A stretch of DNA of 64,000 nucleotides, taken from contig JACKBX010000002.1 in assembly GCA_020634375.1 (NCBI GenBank), positions 434,001 to 498,000 of the forward strand, given 5' to 3'. Made by a program: the position numbers and the translations under genes. This DNA is from Ardenticatenaceae bacterium (GTDB lineage Bacteria; Chloroflexota; Anaerolineae; Promineifilales; Promineifilaceae). Below the pieces are notes generated by a model. That model did no database searches. It worked only from the letters and a program-made list of their open reading frames with translations, and had not been told where the DNA came from. This document shows, piece by piece, positions 9,595 through 18,069 of the stretch (position 1 is the stretch's first letter; each line of letters starts with the position of its first letter).

Positions 9595-10143
9595 ATGGCA
9601 TTACACCCCGATTTGCAGGGCATCCTGATTAACGAGGCTCAGATTCAAGCGAGGGTACAAGAATTAGCCGATCAGATTTCGCGTGATTTTGCCCATATTA
9701 CCAACAACTTGTATTTGGTAGGCGTGCTCAAGGGCGCATTTATTTTTCTGGCAGACCTGGCCCGGCACATTAGCGTGCCCCATCGTGTTGATTTTATGGC
9801 CGTGTCCAGCTACGGAATTACCGCGCACTCCGGTGAAGTGCGCGTCATCATGGATTTGCGTGAACCCATTGAGGGTAAGCATGTCATTCTTGTTGAAGAC
9901 ATTGTAGACACTGGAAAGACTCTCAATTACCTGTACAAAACATTGCTAGGGCGCAAGCCTGCTTCGCTGCACACCTGCACATTTGCACGCAAAAAGCGAG
10001 ATGGCGTTGACGTGCCAGTTGATTATCTTGGTTTTGAGATTCCAGATGAGTGGGTGGTAGGCTACGGTCTGGATCATGCTGATACCCATCGCACGCTGCC
10101 ATTCATTGCAGAGTTGAAGCGTGAGGTTTACAGCAAGAGCTAG
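9595..10143 (+). CDS. hpt: Hypoxanthine phosphoribosyltransferase
   Basis: A 182-residue purine-salvage enzyme converting hypoxanthine (and probably guanine) plus PRPP to IMP/GMP. The diagnostic PRPP-binding loop VILVEDIVDTGKT is at about 101-113, the early LVGVLKGA motif at about 40-48, and the C-terminal base-binding region (DYLGFEIPDEWVVGYGLD) is complete, so length and motifs are normal for the family. A very strong AAAGGAGG site precedes the ATG. Its stop codon lies in a short run of GAGCTA/GAGGCTA words. It is transcribed divergently from the ABC exporter, and no pathway partners are adjacent. Confidence 0.96.
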   Translation: MALHPDLQGILINEAQIQARVQELADQISRDFAHITNNLYLVGVLKGAFIFLADLARHISVPHRVDFMAVSSYGITAHSGEVRVIMDLREPIEGKHVILVEDIVDTGKTLNYLYKTLLGRKPASLHTCTFARKKRDGVDVPVDYLGFEIPDEWVVGYGLDHADTHRTLPFIAELKREVYSKS

Positions 10144-10168
10144 AGGCTAGAGCTAAAATCCTTGCCGA

Positions 10169-10208
10169 AGACTGAGCCTATCGAAACTAGTTTTGACAGG
10201 CTCAGTCT
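10169..10208. repeat. Intergenic palindromic repeat after hpt
   Basis: An 11-bp stem (AGACTGAGCCT / AGGCTCAGTCT) encloses a 4-nt mismatch and the inner palindrome AAACTAGTTT, so nearly all 40 bp can form one hairpin. It lies between the convergent hpt and SDR genes and could end transcription of both, although there is no U-run. Arms containing GACAGGCTCAG are common in repeats of environmental bacterial genomes. Confidence 0.6.
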
Positions 10209-10227
10209 GTGTAAGGTCTGTGCCTGC

Positions 10228-11025
10228 TTAAAGAAGCCCGGCGTAACTGCCCCCGTCTACCTGAAGCATCGCCCCAGAAATGTAGCTGGCAGCCGGGGAA
10301 ACAAGAAAAGCGGCCACATTGCCAAATTCGGTGGGGTCGCCCATGCGGCCTAAGGGGATGCCGGATGTCACTTTGGCAATCTCGGCATCGGGCGTCGTGC
10401 CATTTTGTTGGGCACGGTAGTCCATAATTTCGCCAACGCGCTCTGTCGCCGTCCAACCTGGTAAAATGGAGTTGGCACGGATGCCAATCGAGCCAAGTTC
10501 TTGGGATAGGGCTTTGGTGAGGCCAACGACGCCGGGCCGCAGGACGTTTGAGAGCAGCAGCCCAGGGACAGGCTGTTTCACGGAAAAGCTGGTAACGGTT
10601 AGAATGCTGGCGGCATTACTTTGGCGCAGATGGGGCAGTGCGGCTTTGACGAGATGGGTAACGCTCATCAACGTGAGATTCAGTGCTTTTTCCCAGGCAG
10701 CGATGTCGGTGCTTTCAAATGTACCGCCGGGAGGGCCACCGGCATTGGTGATAAGGATGTCCAGTCCGCCAAAATGGGCAACGGTATCTGCAACAAGCTT
10801 GTAAAGTTGGTCTGTATCCATCACGTCGGTGACGAATCCGGCAACGGCCGTTCCCTCCCCACCTGCTTCTTGCAACTTTTGCACGGCCGTATCCACACGT
10901 TCCTGCGAGCGGCTGCAAATGGCAACGTTGGCACCTTCCAACACAAGCTGCCGCGCCGCGGCAAAGCCCAGGCCCTTGCTGGCTGCTACGACCAACGCCA
11001 CTTTCCCTTTCAATCCTAAGTCCAT
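10228..11025 (-). CDS. Short-chain dehydrogenase/reductase-like, atypical active site
   Basis: A 265-residue Rossmann-fold protein of the SDR superfamily. The nucleotide-binding motif is AASKGLG (about 14-20) and the NAG motif (ITNAGG) is present. The usual YxxxK catalytic pair is replaced: where YSASKAG is expected the protein reads SNVLRPGVVG, so the catalytic Tyr is missing although a Lys follows (LTKAL). This matches the 'BKR-like SDR' subgroup, which lacks a perfect tetrad, and activity as a classical reductase is doubtful. AGGGGTGAA precedes the ATG. Confidence 0.85.
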   Translation of the reverse strand: MDLGLKGKVALVVAASKGLGFAAARQLVLEGANVAICSRSQERVDTAVQKLQEAGGEGTAVAGFVTDVMDTDQLYKLVADTVAHFGGLDILITNAGGPPGGTFESTDIAAWEKALNLTLMSVTHLVKAALPHLRQSNAASILTVTSFSVKQPVPGLLLSNVLRPGVVGLTKALSQELGSIGIRANSILPGWTATERVGEIMDYRAQQNGTTPDAEIAKVTSGIPLGRMGDPTEFGNVAAFLVSPAASYISGAMLQVDGGSYAGLL

Positions 11026-11040
11026 ATTTCACCCCTGTTC

Positions 11041-11110
11041 GATTGACGATATTAGGTTAACGATTTACGATACGGCGCAATCGTAAATCGGAAATCGTCA
11101 ATCGTCAATC
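11041..11110. repeat. Heptad hairpin, AATCGTN words
   Basis: The spacer between the divergent SDR and methyltransferase genes has a left arm (GATTGACGAT..CGATTTACGAT) and a right arm of AATCGTA AATCGGA AATCGTC AATCGTC AATCGCA. Repeats are spaced 7 bp and the arms are complementary. A related run occurs at 44365-44391. Confidence 0.75.
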
Positions 11111-11114
11111 GCAA

Positions 11115-11696
11115 ATGTCTATGTCTCATCCTGACGCTGAAAAGTGGAACGGCCGTTATCATCAAGATGGCTTCCATTGGCTGCAAAACAAGCCGCGCTC
11201 GCTGCTGCAAATGTGGCTGCCACGCCTACCCCATAATGGATTGGCATTCGATGCAGCATCCGGCGTGGGCGTGAACGGGCTGGTGCTGGCACAGCATGGC
11301 CTGCGTGTGGTGGCGTTGGACATTTCAGAGGTTGGGCTGCGGCTGGCACGGCAGTTGTTTACGCAGGAGGGGTTGGAGGTGGATACGGCCGTTTATGACC
11401 TTGCCCGCCCCTGGTTTCCGGCACATAGTTTTGACGTGATCATCAACTTCCGCTTTTTAGAGCGGGCCACATTTCCTGCGTATCGCCGCGCTCTCAAGCC
11501 CGGTGGCTGGCTCATCTTCGAGACATTCGTGAAAACAGACGCCGCAGTGGAGTATCCTGACCATTTCCTTGAAGCGGGGGAATTACATGAGGCGTTTGCT
11601 GACTTTGTGGTGCATTTTAGCGGGCGGGAGGAGGTGGTGAGGAACGGCCGTGTCTACAAAACCACCGACCAACTCGTGGCACAAAAACTTCTCTAA
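11115..11696 (+). CDS. Class I SAM-dependent methyltransferase (TehB-like)
   Basis: A 193-residue methyltransferase. The SAM-binding motif I reads AFDAASGVGVNGLVLA (about 43-58), followed by the acidic motif II end (VVALDIS) and a post-motif ALKPGGWLIFETF. The N-terminus (KWNGRYHQDGFHW) resembles the TehB/thiopurine methyltransferase group. The target is unknown. Two in-frame ATGs (11115, 11121) are equally possible and no clear ribosome-binding site exists, because the AATCGTN element runs up to the start. Three ACGGCCGT palindromes lie in the gene. Confidence 0.8.
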   Translation: MSMSHPDAEKWNGRYHQDGFHWLQNKPRSLLQMWLPRLPHNGLAFDAASGVGVNGLVLAQHGLRVVALDISEVGLRLARQLFTQEGLEVDTAVYDLARPWFPAHSFDVIINFRFLERATFPAYRRALKPGGWLIFETFVKTDAAVEYPDHFLEAGELHEAFADFVVHFSGREEVVRNGRVYKTTDQLVAQKLL

Positions 11697-11706
11697 ATGT
11701 ATTTTA

Positions 11707-14700
11707 TTAACCCGATTTGTACTGTTCCATTAATAAGCACAATTCGTCTAAAAGTGAGAATCTGGCCCAGAAAGCCAGCCTAAAAGGATCTTCTGCAACA
11801 TACGCTTGATACCATAAAACAAATCTTTCAGATGCCGTATGGTCTGGGTTCGCTTTAGGGAATCTTGCAAACATTAGTAATGGGTTTTGTTCTAATCCAA
11901 CCAACTTCAAACTCAGCGATAGCAACTTGTCAAGCAACCTTTTATAGGGTGATGGCAAAAACTCTGCGGTAAATTCTAGCCGCCGAAGCCTCTCTAACAA
12001 CGCCAACAAAGGATACGCCAATCGCACTTTAAATTTCCAACCTGAACTATTTGAAATCTCCAGAAAATCGGAAACGTTTCTCGATTTCCTGAACGGTGCA
12101 TATATCCAAGCATCGAGTTCAATTCTTGCAATCAACTGCTCTATGAGTTCCCTGTCATCACCTGTACAACGCAATAAATTCTTTTGGCGCACATTGTTAA
12201 TAAAGTAGACTCTATGTCTTACTATATGAATTCTTTCCAGAGTATTTAAAAATCCTTGAACATTATAAGTATCAGGGTTATCCCGGAATAACAAATGAAC
12301 CCAAAAATATTCCTTGATATCGATGATTATTTGTGCAACAAAGGGCCACAAAAAAAGTCCACTTAGGATTGTTAAAAATATTGGGCCACCTGTTAACTTC
12401 AGAATATTAATAATAGCCAAAATTATGAAGAAAACGCCTGCCCCCATTAAAGCAAGTGTAAGAATGGCAGCAACCAAAACGGCAATTGCCCTAATATAGT
12501 TTTTAATTGAGAATAATAGCTTGACAATGCCTTTCCAGTTTTTAGGCAACAAATTTTTAATCTTGACGAGGGTTCTTTTGAAGGCAAGCCTAAAATTTGC
12601 GCCAACTTGTGCATAAGATTTTATTGGAGCCCAAACAAAAGCACTCATTAATGCATTTAGCATTAAGCCCGCACCTGCTATGAATAACATCAAGATCGTA
12701 AGCTCTTCAGCACCGACCTTTCCAGAAGATGCAAATTTTACTGTCTTAAGATAGGTTTCAGTCTCTGGTATATAAGAAAACGACTTAATAATTTTTCCCG
12801 CATGTTTAAGTCTAAAATCAACCAGGTTAGACAATACAAGCATATAAATCGATGAAGCAAGCAGCACTCCGCTTAATAGAGCAAGATTTTTAGTGCGTCC
12901 ACCCTGATATCGAGAAAAACCGATATTTCCCCTTCGAAACAAACTGTACCATGATAGATACACTACAATTACTGTTAAAACATAAATAAAGACCACTTTG
13001 TTAATAATTGGATTATTGTGTGAAACAGCCAGACTAAATTGCAATAGTATGTAAAAAGCAAAAAGCAAGTTGATGACTAAATCCCAAAAGGGAATACTCT
13101 CCAGCCATTTTAATACTCGTTGAAATTCTTCTGCTTGATCTAATCGTCTCAAATGGATTCTTAACGTATGAACTTCTTTTAGAAATTGGTCATGGAGGAA
13201 TTTTTTGACGAGCGTTTCGCGAATAGATGAAGACACTTGCTCCGTCATCTGTTTTAAATGTTTGACCTGTTGAAATGCAACATCCCTTACCAGGCTAGAA
13301 CTACGAAATCCATCGCTTAACATTCTGACCAGGGTTGGTTGTGGCACAATGCCAGCTATTTCAAGACTCCATTTTTCATCTGTGAGAAATCCAGTGCTTT
13401 TGGCAGACCATAATAGTAATCCTGCTTTATGCCGTAAACTGTCTGGCAATTCATCATATCGACTGCGAAAACCTTCTTGTAATACATTAAGAAGGTGCAT
13501 TAATCCAGCAGGCCACAAAAATGGACGAGGTTCTTCAATCTCATCTAGTTCCTTTTCTTCTGCATCAGATTCGTCTGGTAATGTTTCGGTTTGAGGCAGT
13601 TTTGAAACCAGTCTGGGGGCACGCTCCAGCATGTTATCCAGCATGTTTTGTGCTTCAGCAATGACATCTTGTAATTGGGCGAAAGGGGTTGTTTGCATGA
13701 GTACAACGGCCGTTTCTCGCCACCGGCCATCCGACAACAAATGAACTGGACTAACCCTATCAGGATTCTTTAGCACGACAGAAGTCGTAAAATATTCTTG
13801 GAAACGGCGATGAGAAAAGCTAAATGGCTTCGTCTCATCTGCTAATGACGAAGTCTCCGAACGGGCTAACTTCAAAAACTCTAACGCGCTCAACAACACA
13901 TTAAATCTATCACCTAATGATAAACTTTGTCTTTCCGTCGCACGTCGCAAATCCTCCCTGGTAGGATTCAGTCCCAAATCATTATCTGCTGTCATCGAGA
14001 ACGCAAGGCGTTCTGCTGCTTCCCGCAAATCAGTTGGTTCGAGATTAAATCGCCGCAGCAACCGATCACGATCCCTCGTCAAACGCTCGTCTATATAAGA
14101 TTCATAAACAACAAAGGTTGAATCAGGATGTTTTTCATTCTGAGCAATATATTCACAAAGTAACCCCAAAAATAACGGATTACTAGCCATCGAACGCATA
14201 CTATCGTCAGCCGCATTCACAAAACCCATTAATTCATTTGATTGTTTTGAAGACAAACCCGTCCTGCGTACAAGCTCTTGCTTTCTATCATCTTTGAGGG
14301 GCAAAATGCGAAAACGAGGCCAGCCCAATTGCTGTGGGCCACGATACACTCGTGAGGCTACAGCCCCTCTACATTTATTCATCCCACCTAAAAAATCACG
14401 AATTGCATCCCCATATTCACGAATGATTGCATCGGCTTCTGTAGAACTTAACACCTCTGGGATCTCATCAAATGAATCAAACAAGAAGAACCAAGTCCCC
14501 TCGCGCAGACCACGATCAAATTCATCTTCTAAGAATGATTCAATATCCCTGTCATTAGCACGATTCAAAGAACGCAATACAAAGGCGCGAATCAAATGCT
14601 GATTAATTGGAGGTAATTCTGTTTCATCCGAAAGATCAGACAGCATTTGGGATAATGCCGGCATCTTTGGCCTGGCTCTACTGCAAAGGCGTATAAGTTT

Positions 14701-15540
14701 TGTTAACAGACCATGCCGCTGGCAGTATTGAACAAGCTCCCGACTCTTATCGAGGTGATTTTCCCCTGATAACCTCTCATAAGGAATGGACAAATCAAAG
14801 CAAATATCCTTGAGTTCGCTTTGATCGAAATGGGTAGCAAGGATATTTTTTAGCTGAACCGTATCTGCTTGTGCTGAGTACCCCAAATCATGCGTTAAAC
14901 TACCCGCCCACCAACCTGAAAAGTCATCATTCCATTGAGCTGCCAAATGCTGACGTGATAGATTTTTCAAGTTGATATAAATAGGCACTGGCGTATGAGG
15001 ATCATCCGAACGCATCGCTTTTTGGGCCATAGTCAGTGTCACCTGACGTAACGCCACGCTCTTTCCCGAACCGGGTTCACCTTCAAGCAGAATGAGCCTC
15101 TCCCCACTATTCTCTAAGGCTTTAGACAATGATGGCTCAGAGCGCAACCCTGACCTGCGCTGGAAGGGTAATCCAGGGACAATATAAGCACCAGACGCTT
15201 CTACTTCCGCTTCCAACTCTGTAAACCGATAGTGGCTCCACGCCTCCAAATTGTTAAGTCGTCGAATTTCACCCTCAATATGATCTGCAAACTGTTGCCT
15301 ACGTTCCAAACGGTATTTATCTTCCTCTGTAGCTGTTCCAGGTCGGATTTTCTGTCTAATACCCAAAACCAGTCTCACAAGACTTTGCCAGATGAAGACA
15401 AAAAACTTAGTTAACCGCTCTAATAACACGAAAGTAATAGCCAATAGGGTCAACCAAATTAGGATTTGCACAGGCTCTATTTGACCGCTTGCCTCATTTG
15501 TTATCCAAGTTTTAACCAGTTCAAAAAAGTTCATAAGCAA
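11707..15540 (-). CDS. Membrane NACHT-type STAND NTPase with internal EAD-like module
   Basis: A 1277-residue predicted STAND NTPase. A TM segment (about 24-56) precedes the NACHT domain: Walker A GEPGSGKS (154-161), Walker B FFLFDSFDEIPE (351-361) and the NACHT C-terminal motif FSFSHRRFQEYF (573-584). Walker A and B lie ~190 residues apart, far more than usual. The extra segment (about 226-293) resembles effector-associated domains of bacterial conflict systems (LKNILATHFDQSELKDICFD, then a LDKSRELV helix). After a helical region come at least four TM segments (about 817-1075) and a soluble tail. The start is TTG directly after the FHA stop, or the ATG two codons later. The gene is AT-richer than its neighbours and has only one ACGGCCGT. 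Likely an anti-phage or stress sensor; this is inferred. Confidence 0.82.
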   Translation of the reverse strand: MLMNFFELVKTWITNEASGQIEPVQILIWLTLLAITFVLLERLTKFFVFIWQSLVRLVLGIRQKIRPGTATEEDKYRLERRQQFADHIEGEIRRLNNLEAWSHYRFTELEAEVEASGAYIVPGLPFQRRSGLRSEPSLSKALENSGERLILLEGEPGSGKSVALRQVTLTMAQKAMRSDDPHTPVPIYINLKNLSRQHLAAQWNDDFSGWWAGSLTHDLGYSAQADTVQLKNILATHFDQSELKDICFDLSIPYERLSGENHLDKSRELVQYCQRHGLLTKLIRLCSRARPKMPALSQMLSDLSDETELPPINQHLIRAFVLRSLNRANDRDIESFLEDEFDRGLREGTWFFLFDSFDEIPEVLSSTEADAIIREYGDAIRDFLGGMNKCRGAVASRVYRGPQQLGWPRFRILPLKDDRKQELVRRTGLSSKQSNELMGFVNAADDSMRSMASNPLFLGLLCEYIAQNEKHPDSTFVVYESYIDERLTRDRDRLLRRFNLEPTDLREAAERLAFSMTADNDLGLNPTREDLRRATERQSLSLGDRFNVLLSALEFLKLARSETSSLADETKPFSFSHRRFQEYFTTSVVLKNPDRVSPVHLLSDGRWRETAVVLMQTTPFAQLQDVIAEAQNMLDNMLERAPRLVSKLPQTETLPDESDAEEKELDEIEEPRPFLWPAGLMHLLNVLQEGFRSRYDELPDSLRHKAGLLLWSAKSTGFLTDEKWSLEIAGIVPQPTLVRMLSDGFRSSSLVRDVAFQQVKHLKQMTEQVSSSIRETLVKKFLHDQFLKEVHTLRIHLRRLDQAEEFQRVLKWLESIPFWDLVINLLFAFYILLQFSLAVSHNNPIINKVVFIYVLTVIVVYLSWYSLFRRGNIGFSRYQGGRTKNLALLSGVLLASSIYMLVLSNLVDFRLKHAGKIIKSFSYIPETETYLKTVKFASSGKVGAEELTILMLFIAGAGLMLNALMSAFVWAPIKSYAQVGANFRLAFKRTLVKIKNLLPKNWKGIVKLLFSIKNYIRAIAVLVAAILTLALMGAGVFFIILAIINILKLTGGPIFLTILSGLFLWPFVAQIIIDIKEYFWVHLLFRDNPDTYNVQGFLNTLERIHIVRHRVYFINNVRQKNLLRCTGDDRELIEQLIARIELDAWIYAPFRKSRNVSDFLEISNSSGWKFKVRLAYPLLALLERLRRLEFTAEFLPSPYKRLLDKLLSLSLKLVGLEQNPLLMFARFPKANPDHTASERFVLWYQAYVAEDPFRLAFWARFSLLDELCLLMEQYKSG

Positions 15541-15975
15541 TCATAGCTCCAGTTTGAGCTGTGTGCCCCCAACTGAGATGATGTCTCCAGCAGTGATGAC
15601 GGCCGTTTCCTGCAACACCACCTCATTCAACAGCGTCCCGTTGCGGCTGCCCAAATCCTCCAGCCACCACTGACCGCCACGCCAGGTAATCAGTGCATGT
15701 TCGCCAGAAGCATAGCTGTCTGCCAACACAATGGCATTACGGCCGTTGCGCCCAATACTTGTCACTGGCTGAAGCGGGAAAAGTGTGCCGACGGCTGGCG
15801 TTTCGCCCTCATTGGCAATGACACACAGCGCCGCCCGCACCTGACCTTGCTGTGTCAGCGCCGTGGTCGTCATTTGCAAGTCGCGGTAAATGAGCCAGGC
15901 AATCATCCCCAAAAAGCCCAGCAACAAGAGCGCACTCAACAAACGAAGCAGCAGCAGAATAACGGACGCGCTCAC
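15541..15975 (-). CDS. Membrane-anchored FHA-domain protein (FhaB-like)
   Basis: A 144-residue protein with one N-terminal TM helix (about 5-32) and a C-terminal FHA domain (about 65-140) showing SIGR, the S..H pair (YASGEHALI) and LGSRNGT. FHA domains bind phosphothreonine. The GTG start at 15975 is chosen because AGGAGG lies 4 nt upstream and translation then begins at the TM helix; the open frame extends to 16200 but overlaps the previous gene. It is directly abutted by the NACHT gene (stop codon followed at once by TTG). FhaB homologs usually sit with cell-division kinases; here the partner is a STAND NTPase. Confidence 0.85.
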   Translation of the reverse strand: MSASVILLLLRLLSALLLLGFLGMIAWLIYRDLQMTTTALTQQGQVRAALCVIANEGETPAVGTLFPLQPVTSIGRNGRNAIVLADSYASGEHALITWRGGQWWLEDLGSRNGTLLNEVVLQETAVITAGDIISVGGTQLKLEL

Positions 15976-15990
15976 AAAACCTCCTGGGAA

Positions 15991-16024
15991 AATGCGGAAT
16001 GTGGGATGCGGAATGCGGGATGCG
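15991..16024. repeat. Heptad direct repeat AATGCGG
   Basis: Five consecutive 7-bp words (AATGCGG, AATGTGG, GATGCGG, AATGCGG, GATGCG) fill the short spacer between the two FHA genes. Unlike most other heptad elements here, no inverted arm is visible. Confidence 0.7.
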
Positions 16025-16033
16025 TTTTGCCGC

Positions 16034-16843
16034 TCACTCTGATTCCTCCTGAGGCGGCAGCAAGAGGGTGGCACTGGTTTCGCCAGCGCTGTCAGCACGC
16101 GGGGGTCTGGTTTCGCTGCCTTCGCCGTAAATAATGAGGGTATCGCCGAGAGCGATAACATCCCCTGGCTGCAACACACATTCGGTAATGGATTCGCCAT
16201 TCACGGCCGTTCTGCCTCGCCCACTAAGATCATAGAGAATGAAACGGCCGTACCGCCAACGAATTTGTGCATGTTTGCGGCTGACCGCCGCAGATTCCAA
16301 GACCACATCATTATCCATGCGCCGCCCCAACGTCACGATGGGCTGCTGAAGAGCCACATGCCGCCGCCCATCCAAAATGAGGAAGGCATCCAACGCCTGC
16401 ACGGCAGCGGCAATCTCATCAACGGCCGTGCGGTGATGGTAATGCACCTGGGTTGATTCGGCACGGGTCTGCCCATGCTGTGCAATCACAGAAATCGCAT
16501 GACGCGGCAAATTGGGATCGGTCACAAAGTCAATACGCGGTATACCAGCCAGGGAAAGGGCGCTTTGTCGCGCCAACTGCTCGATGTAAGCCCTCAAGTC
16601 GTCTGCCAACTGCGGATTTTGTGCGGAAACGGCCGTATATGCCTGCGGATGCAAATGAATGACATACACGTCCGGGGCCAAGCCGCCCAATTGATTATCC
16701 TCCATGCTTCGTGCAAGATGCGCGGCCAAATCCAATGCCTGCAACTGTGCACCAAACAGTCGGCTAAAAGAACCTTCTACCAACCGCTGCGCCAACGCTT
16801 CAAAGCGCGACAAATGCCGTTTCATTCCTGAAAAATCATCCAT
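16034..16843 (-). CDS. FhaA-like DUF3662-FHA protein
   Basis: A 269-residue cytoplasmic protein. The N-terminal half (RFEALAQRLVEGSFSRLFG...) is the DUF3662/FhaA N-terminal domain. The C-terminal FHA domain carries LGRRMDND, SRKHAQI and a GRGRTAVNG loop. The open frame continues to 16897, but a consensus promoter lies inside that extension, so the ATG at 16843, 7 nt after the -10 box, is preferred (leaderless); the ATG at 16825 is an alternative. First gene of the FHA-FHA-NACHT operon. In actinobacteria FhaA binds phosphorylated peptidoglycan proteins; the partner here is unknown, and the only Ser/Thr kinase in the window is at 47513-49513. Confidence 0.85.
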   Translation of the reverse strand: MDDFSGMKRHLSRFEALAQRLVEGSFSRLFGAQLQALDLAAHLARSMEDNQLGGLAPDVYVIHLHPQAYTAVSAQNPQLADDLRAYIEQLARQSALSLAGIPRIDFVTDPNLPRHAISVIAQHGQTRAESTQVHYHHRTAVDEIAAAVQALDAFLILDGRRHVALQQPIVTLGRRMDNDVVLESAAVSRKHAQIRWRYGRFILYDLSGRGRTAVNGESITECVLQPGDVIALGDTLIIYGEGSETRPPRADSAGETSATLLLPPQEESE

Positions 16844-16850
16844 CAGGCGG

Positions 16851-16879
16851 ATTATAGGGTCGCCACGAAAGAGCGTCAA
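16851..16879 (-). promoter_or_regulatory. Sigma-70-type promoter of the FHA-FHA-NACHT operon
   Basis: On the minus strand, TTGACG (16874-16879) and a perfect TATAAT (16851-16856) are separated by exactly 17 bp. The predicted start of transcription falls at or next to the ATG at 16843. Confidence 0.8.
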
Positions 16880-16932
16880 TGCACGTTCATGCGCCATTGC
16901 ACCATTGAAGGCATTCGGTATACTTCTCGTAA

Positions 16933-16995
16933 GCTAGAGGATAAAGCAAGAGGTAGAGGCTGGATTCTGCTCTCTAGCTCTTGCTCTCGCTCTAG
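16933..16995. repeat. Hexad hairpin CTCTAG/CTCTTG before selD
   Basis: The left arm (GCTAGAGGATAAAGCAAGAG) and a right arm of CTCTAG CTCTTG CTCTCG CTCTAG words are partly complementary. It lies between the divergent FHA operon and selD. Similar GAGCTA/GAGGCTA words follow hpt at about 10133-10155. Confidence 0.6.
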
Positions 16996-17012
16996 TTTCA
17001 AAGGAGACAAAA

Positions 17013-18068
17013 ATGACCACAGGTAAGCAAATCCGGCTCACCTCCCTGGCTTCATGCGCAGGTTGAGCGTCCAAACTAAGTCCGGCGGACTTAGCACAAG
17101 TTTTACAACCGCTGCGCACCCTCTTTAATCCCGGTGATTACCCGGATTTGTTGGTAGGGATTTTCACAGCGGATGACGCAGCCGTTTACCAGCTAAATGA
17201 ACGGCAAGCCATCATCACCACGACCGATTTCTTCCCTCCGGTAGTCGATGACCCCTACGATTTTGGCGCGATTGCGGCAGCGAATGCCATGTCTGACATC
17301 TACGCCATGGGCGGTGAAGTACTGTTTGCCATTAATTTGGTAGCCTTCCCCGACAATCTAGTACGCGAGGAAAGCGGCATCTTGCGAGAGGTGCTGCGCG
17401 GTGGCGCAGAAAAAGTGAAAGAGGGCGGCGGCGTTATCGCTGGCGGGCACAGTGTCAATGACAAAGAACCAAAGTACGGTCTGGCCGTCACCGGCATTGT
17501 TGATCCAGCTAATGTAAAGGTTAAAGGGGCTTGCCAGCCCGGTGATGTGCTGCTGCTAACTAAACCGTTGGGCGTGGGCGTGATCACAACCGCGCTAAAA
17601 CGGCAGTTGACCAAAGATGAGGATATAGTAACGGCCGTTGCCAGCATGAAACAACTCAACCGCCAGGCCGCACACGCCGCCCTCAAAGCCAACGCCCACG
17701 CCATGACCGACATCACCGGCTTCGGCTTGCTAGGGCACGCCTACGAAATGGCATCGCAAAGTGCAGGCGTAGATTTCCGCTTCTTTGCCAGCCAATTACC
17801 CTGGCTGCCGGGTACGTTTAATTATGGCGAGATGGGCGCATTTCCTGGCGGCATGGGCAACAATATGCAGCATTTCTCACCGCACGTCTCCTTCGCCGAC
17901 AGCATCAGCCAGCTTTGGCGAGACACGTTGTTCACACCAGAAACCTCTGGGGGGCTGCTGGTCGCCGTCGCTCCAGAACATGTCGAGACGATGCAGCAGC
18001 TTTGTGAAACGGCCGACGTCATTGGCGAAGTAATCCCCGGCACAGGCCACATTAGGATTGAAACATAA
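17013..18068 (+). CDS. selD: Selenide, water dikinase, selenocysteine-containing (UGA at 17064-17066)
   Basis: Selenophosphate synthase (351 residues with read-through), making selenophosphate from selenide and ATP for selenocysteine and selenouridine synthesis. The ATG at 17013 has AAGGAG 6 nt upstream. Codon 18 is an in-frame UGA in the motif LTSLASCAG-U-ASKLSP, exactly at the catalytic Cys/Sec position of SelD, followed by the essential Lys (K21). Reading continues without a stop into the canonical domain (TTDFFPP, ADDAAV, AGGHSV, TSGGLL). A 17-nt spacing after UGA leads to a hairpin loop (17076-17094) of SECIS type. A normal gene caller would start at 17148 and lose the active site. It is followed after 1 nt by the gene at 18070. 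Confidence 0.93.
17076..17094 (+). promoter_or_regulatory. Bacterial SECIS-like hairpin in selD
   Basis: A perfect 8-bp stem CTAAGTCC / GGACTTAG with a GGC apical loop (17084-17086). The loop begins 17 nt after the UGA and starts with G, both within the published bacterial SECIS pattern (loop 16-37 nt from UGA, G among its first two bases). It would recruit SelB and Sec-tRNA. Confidence 0.75.
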
Positions 18069-18069
18069 T

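Noticed and set aside
11707..16843. Mobile island carrying the NACHT operon
   Set aside because: No integrase, transposase, tRNA boundary or direct-repeat ends were seen; only composition hints at transfer.
17148..18068. selD as a truncated gene or pseudogene starting at 17148
   Set aside because: The upstream frame matches the SelD N-terminus with a single UGA exactly at the Sec/Cys position, a good ribosome-binding site and a SECIS-like hairpin.
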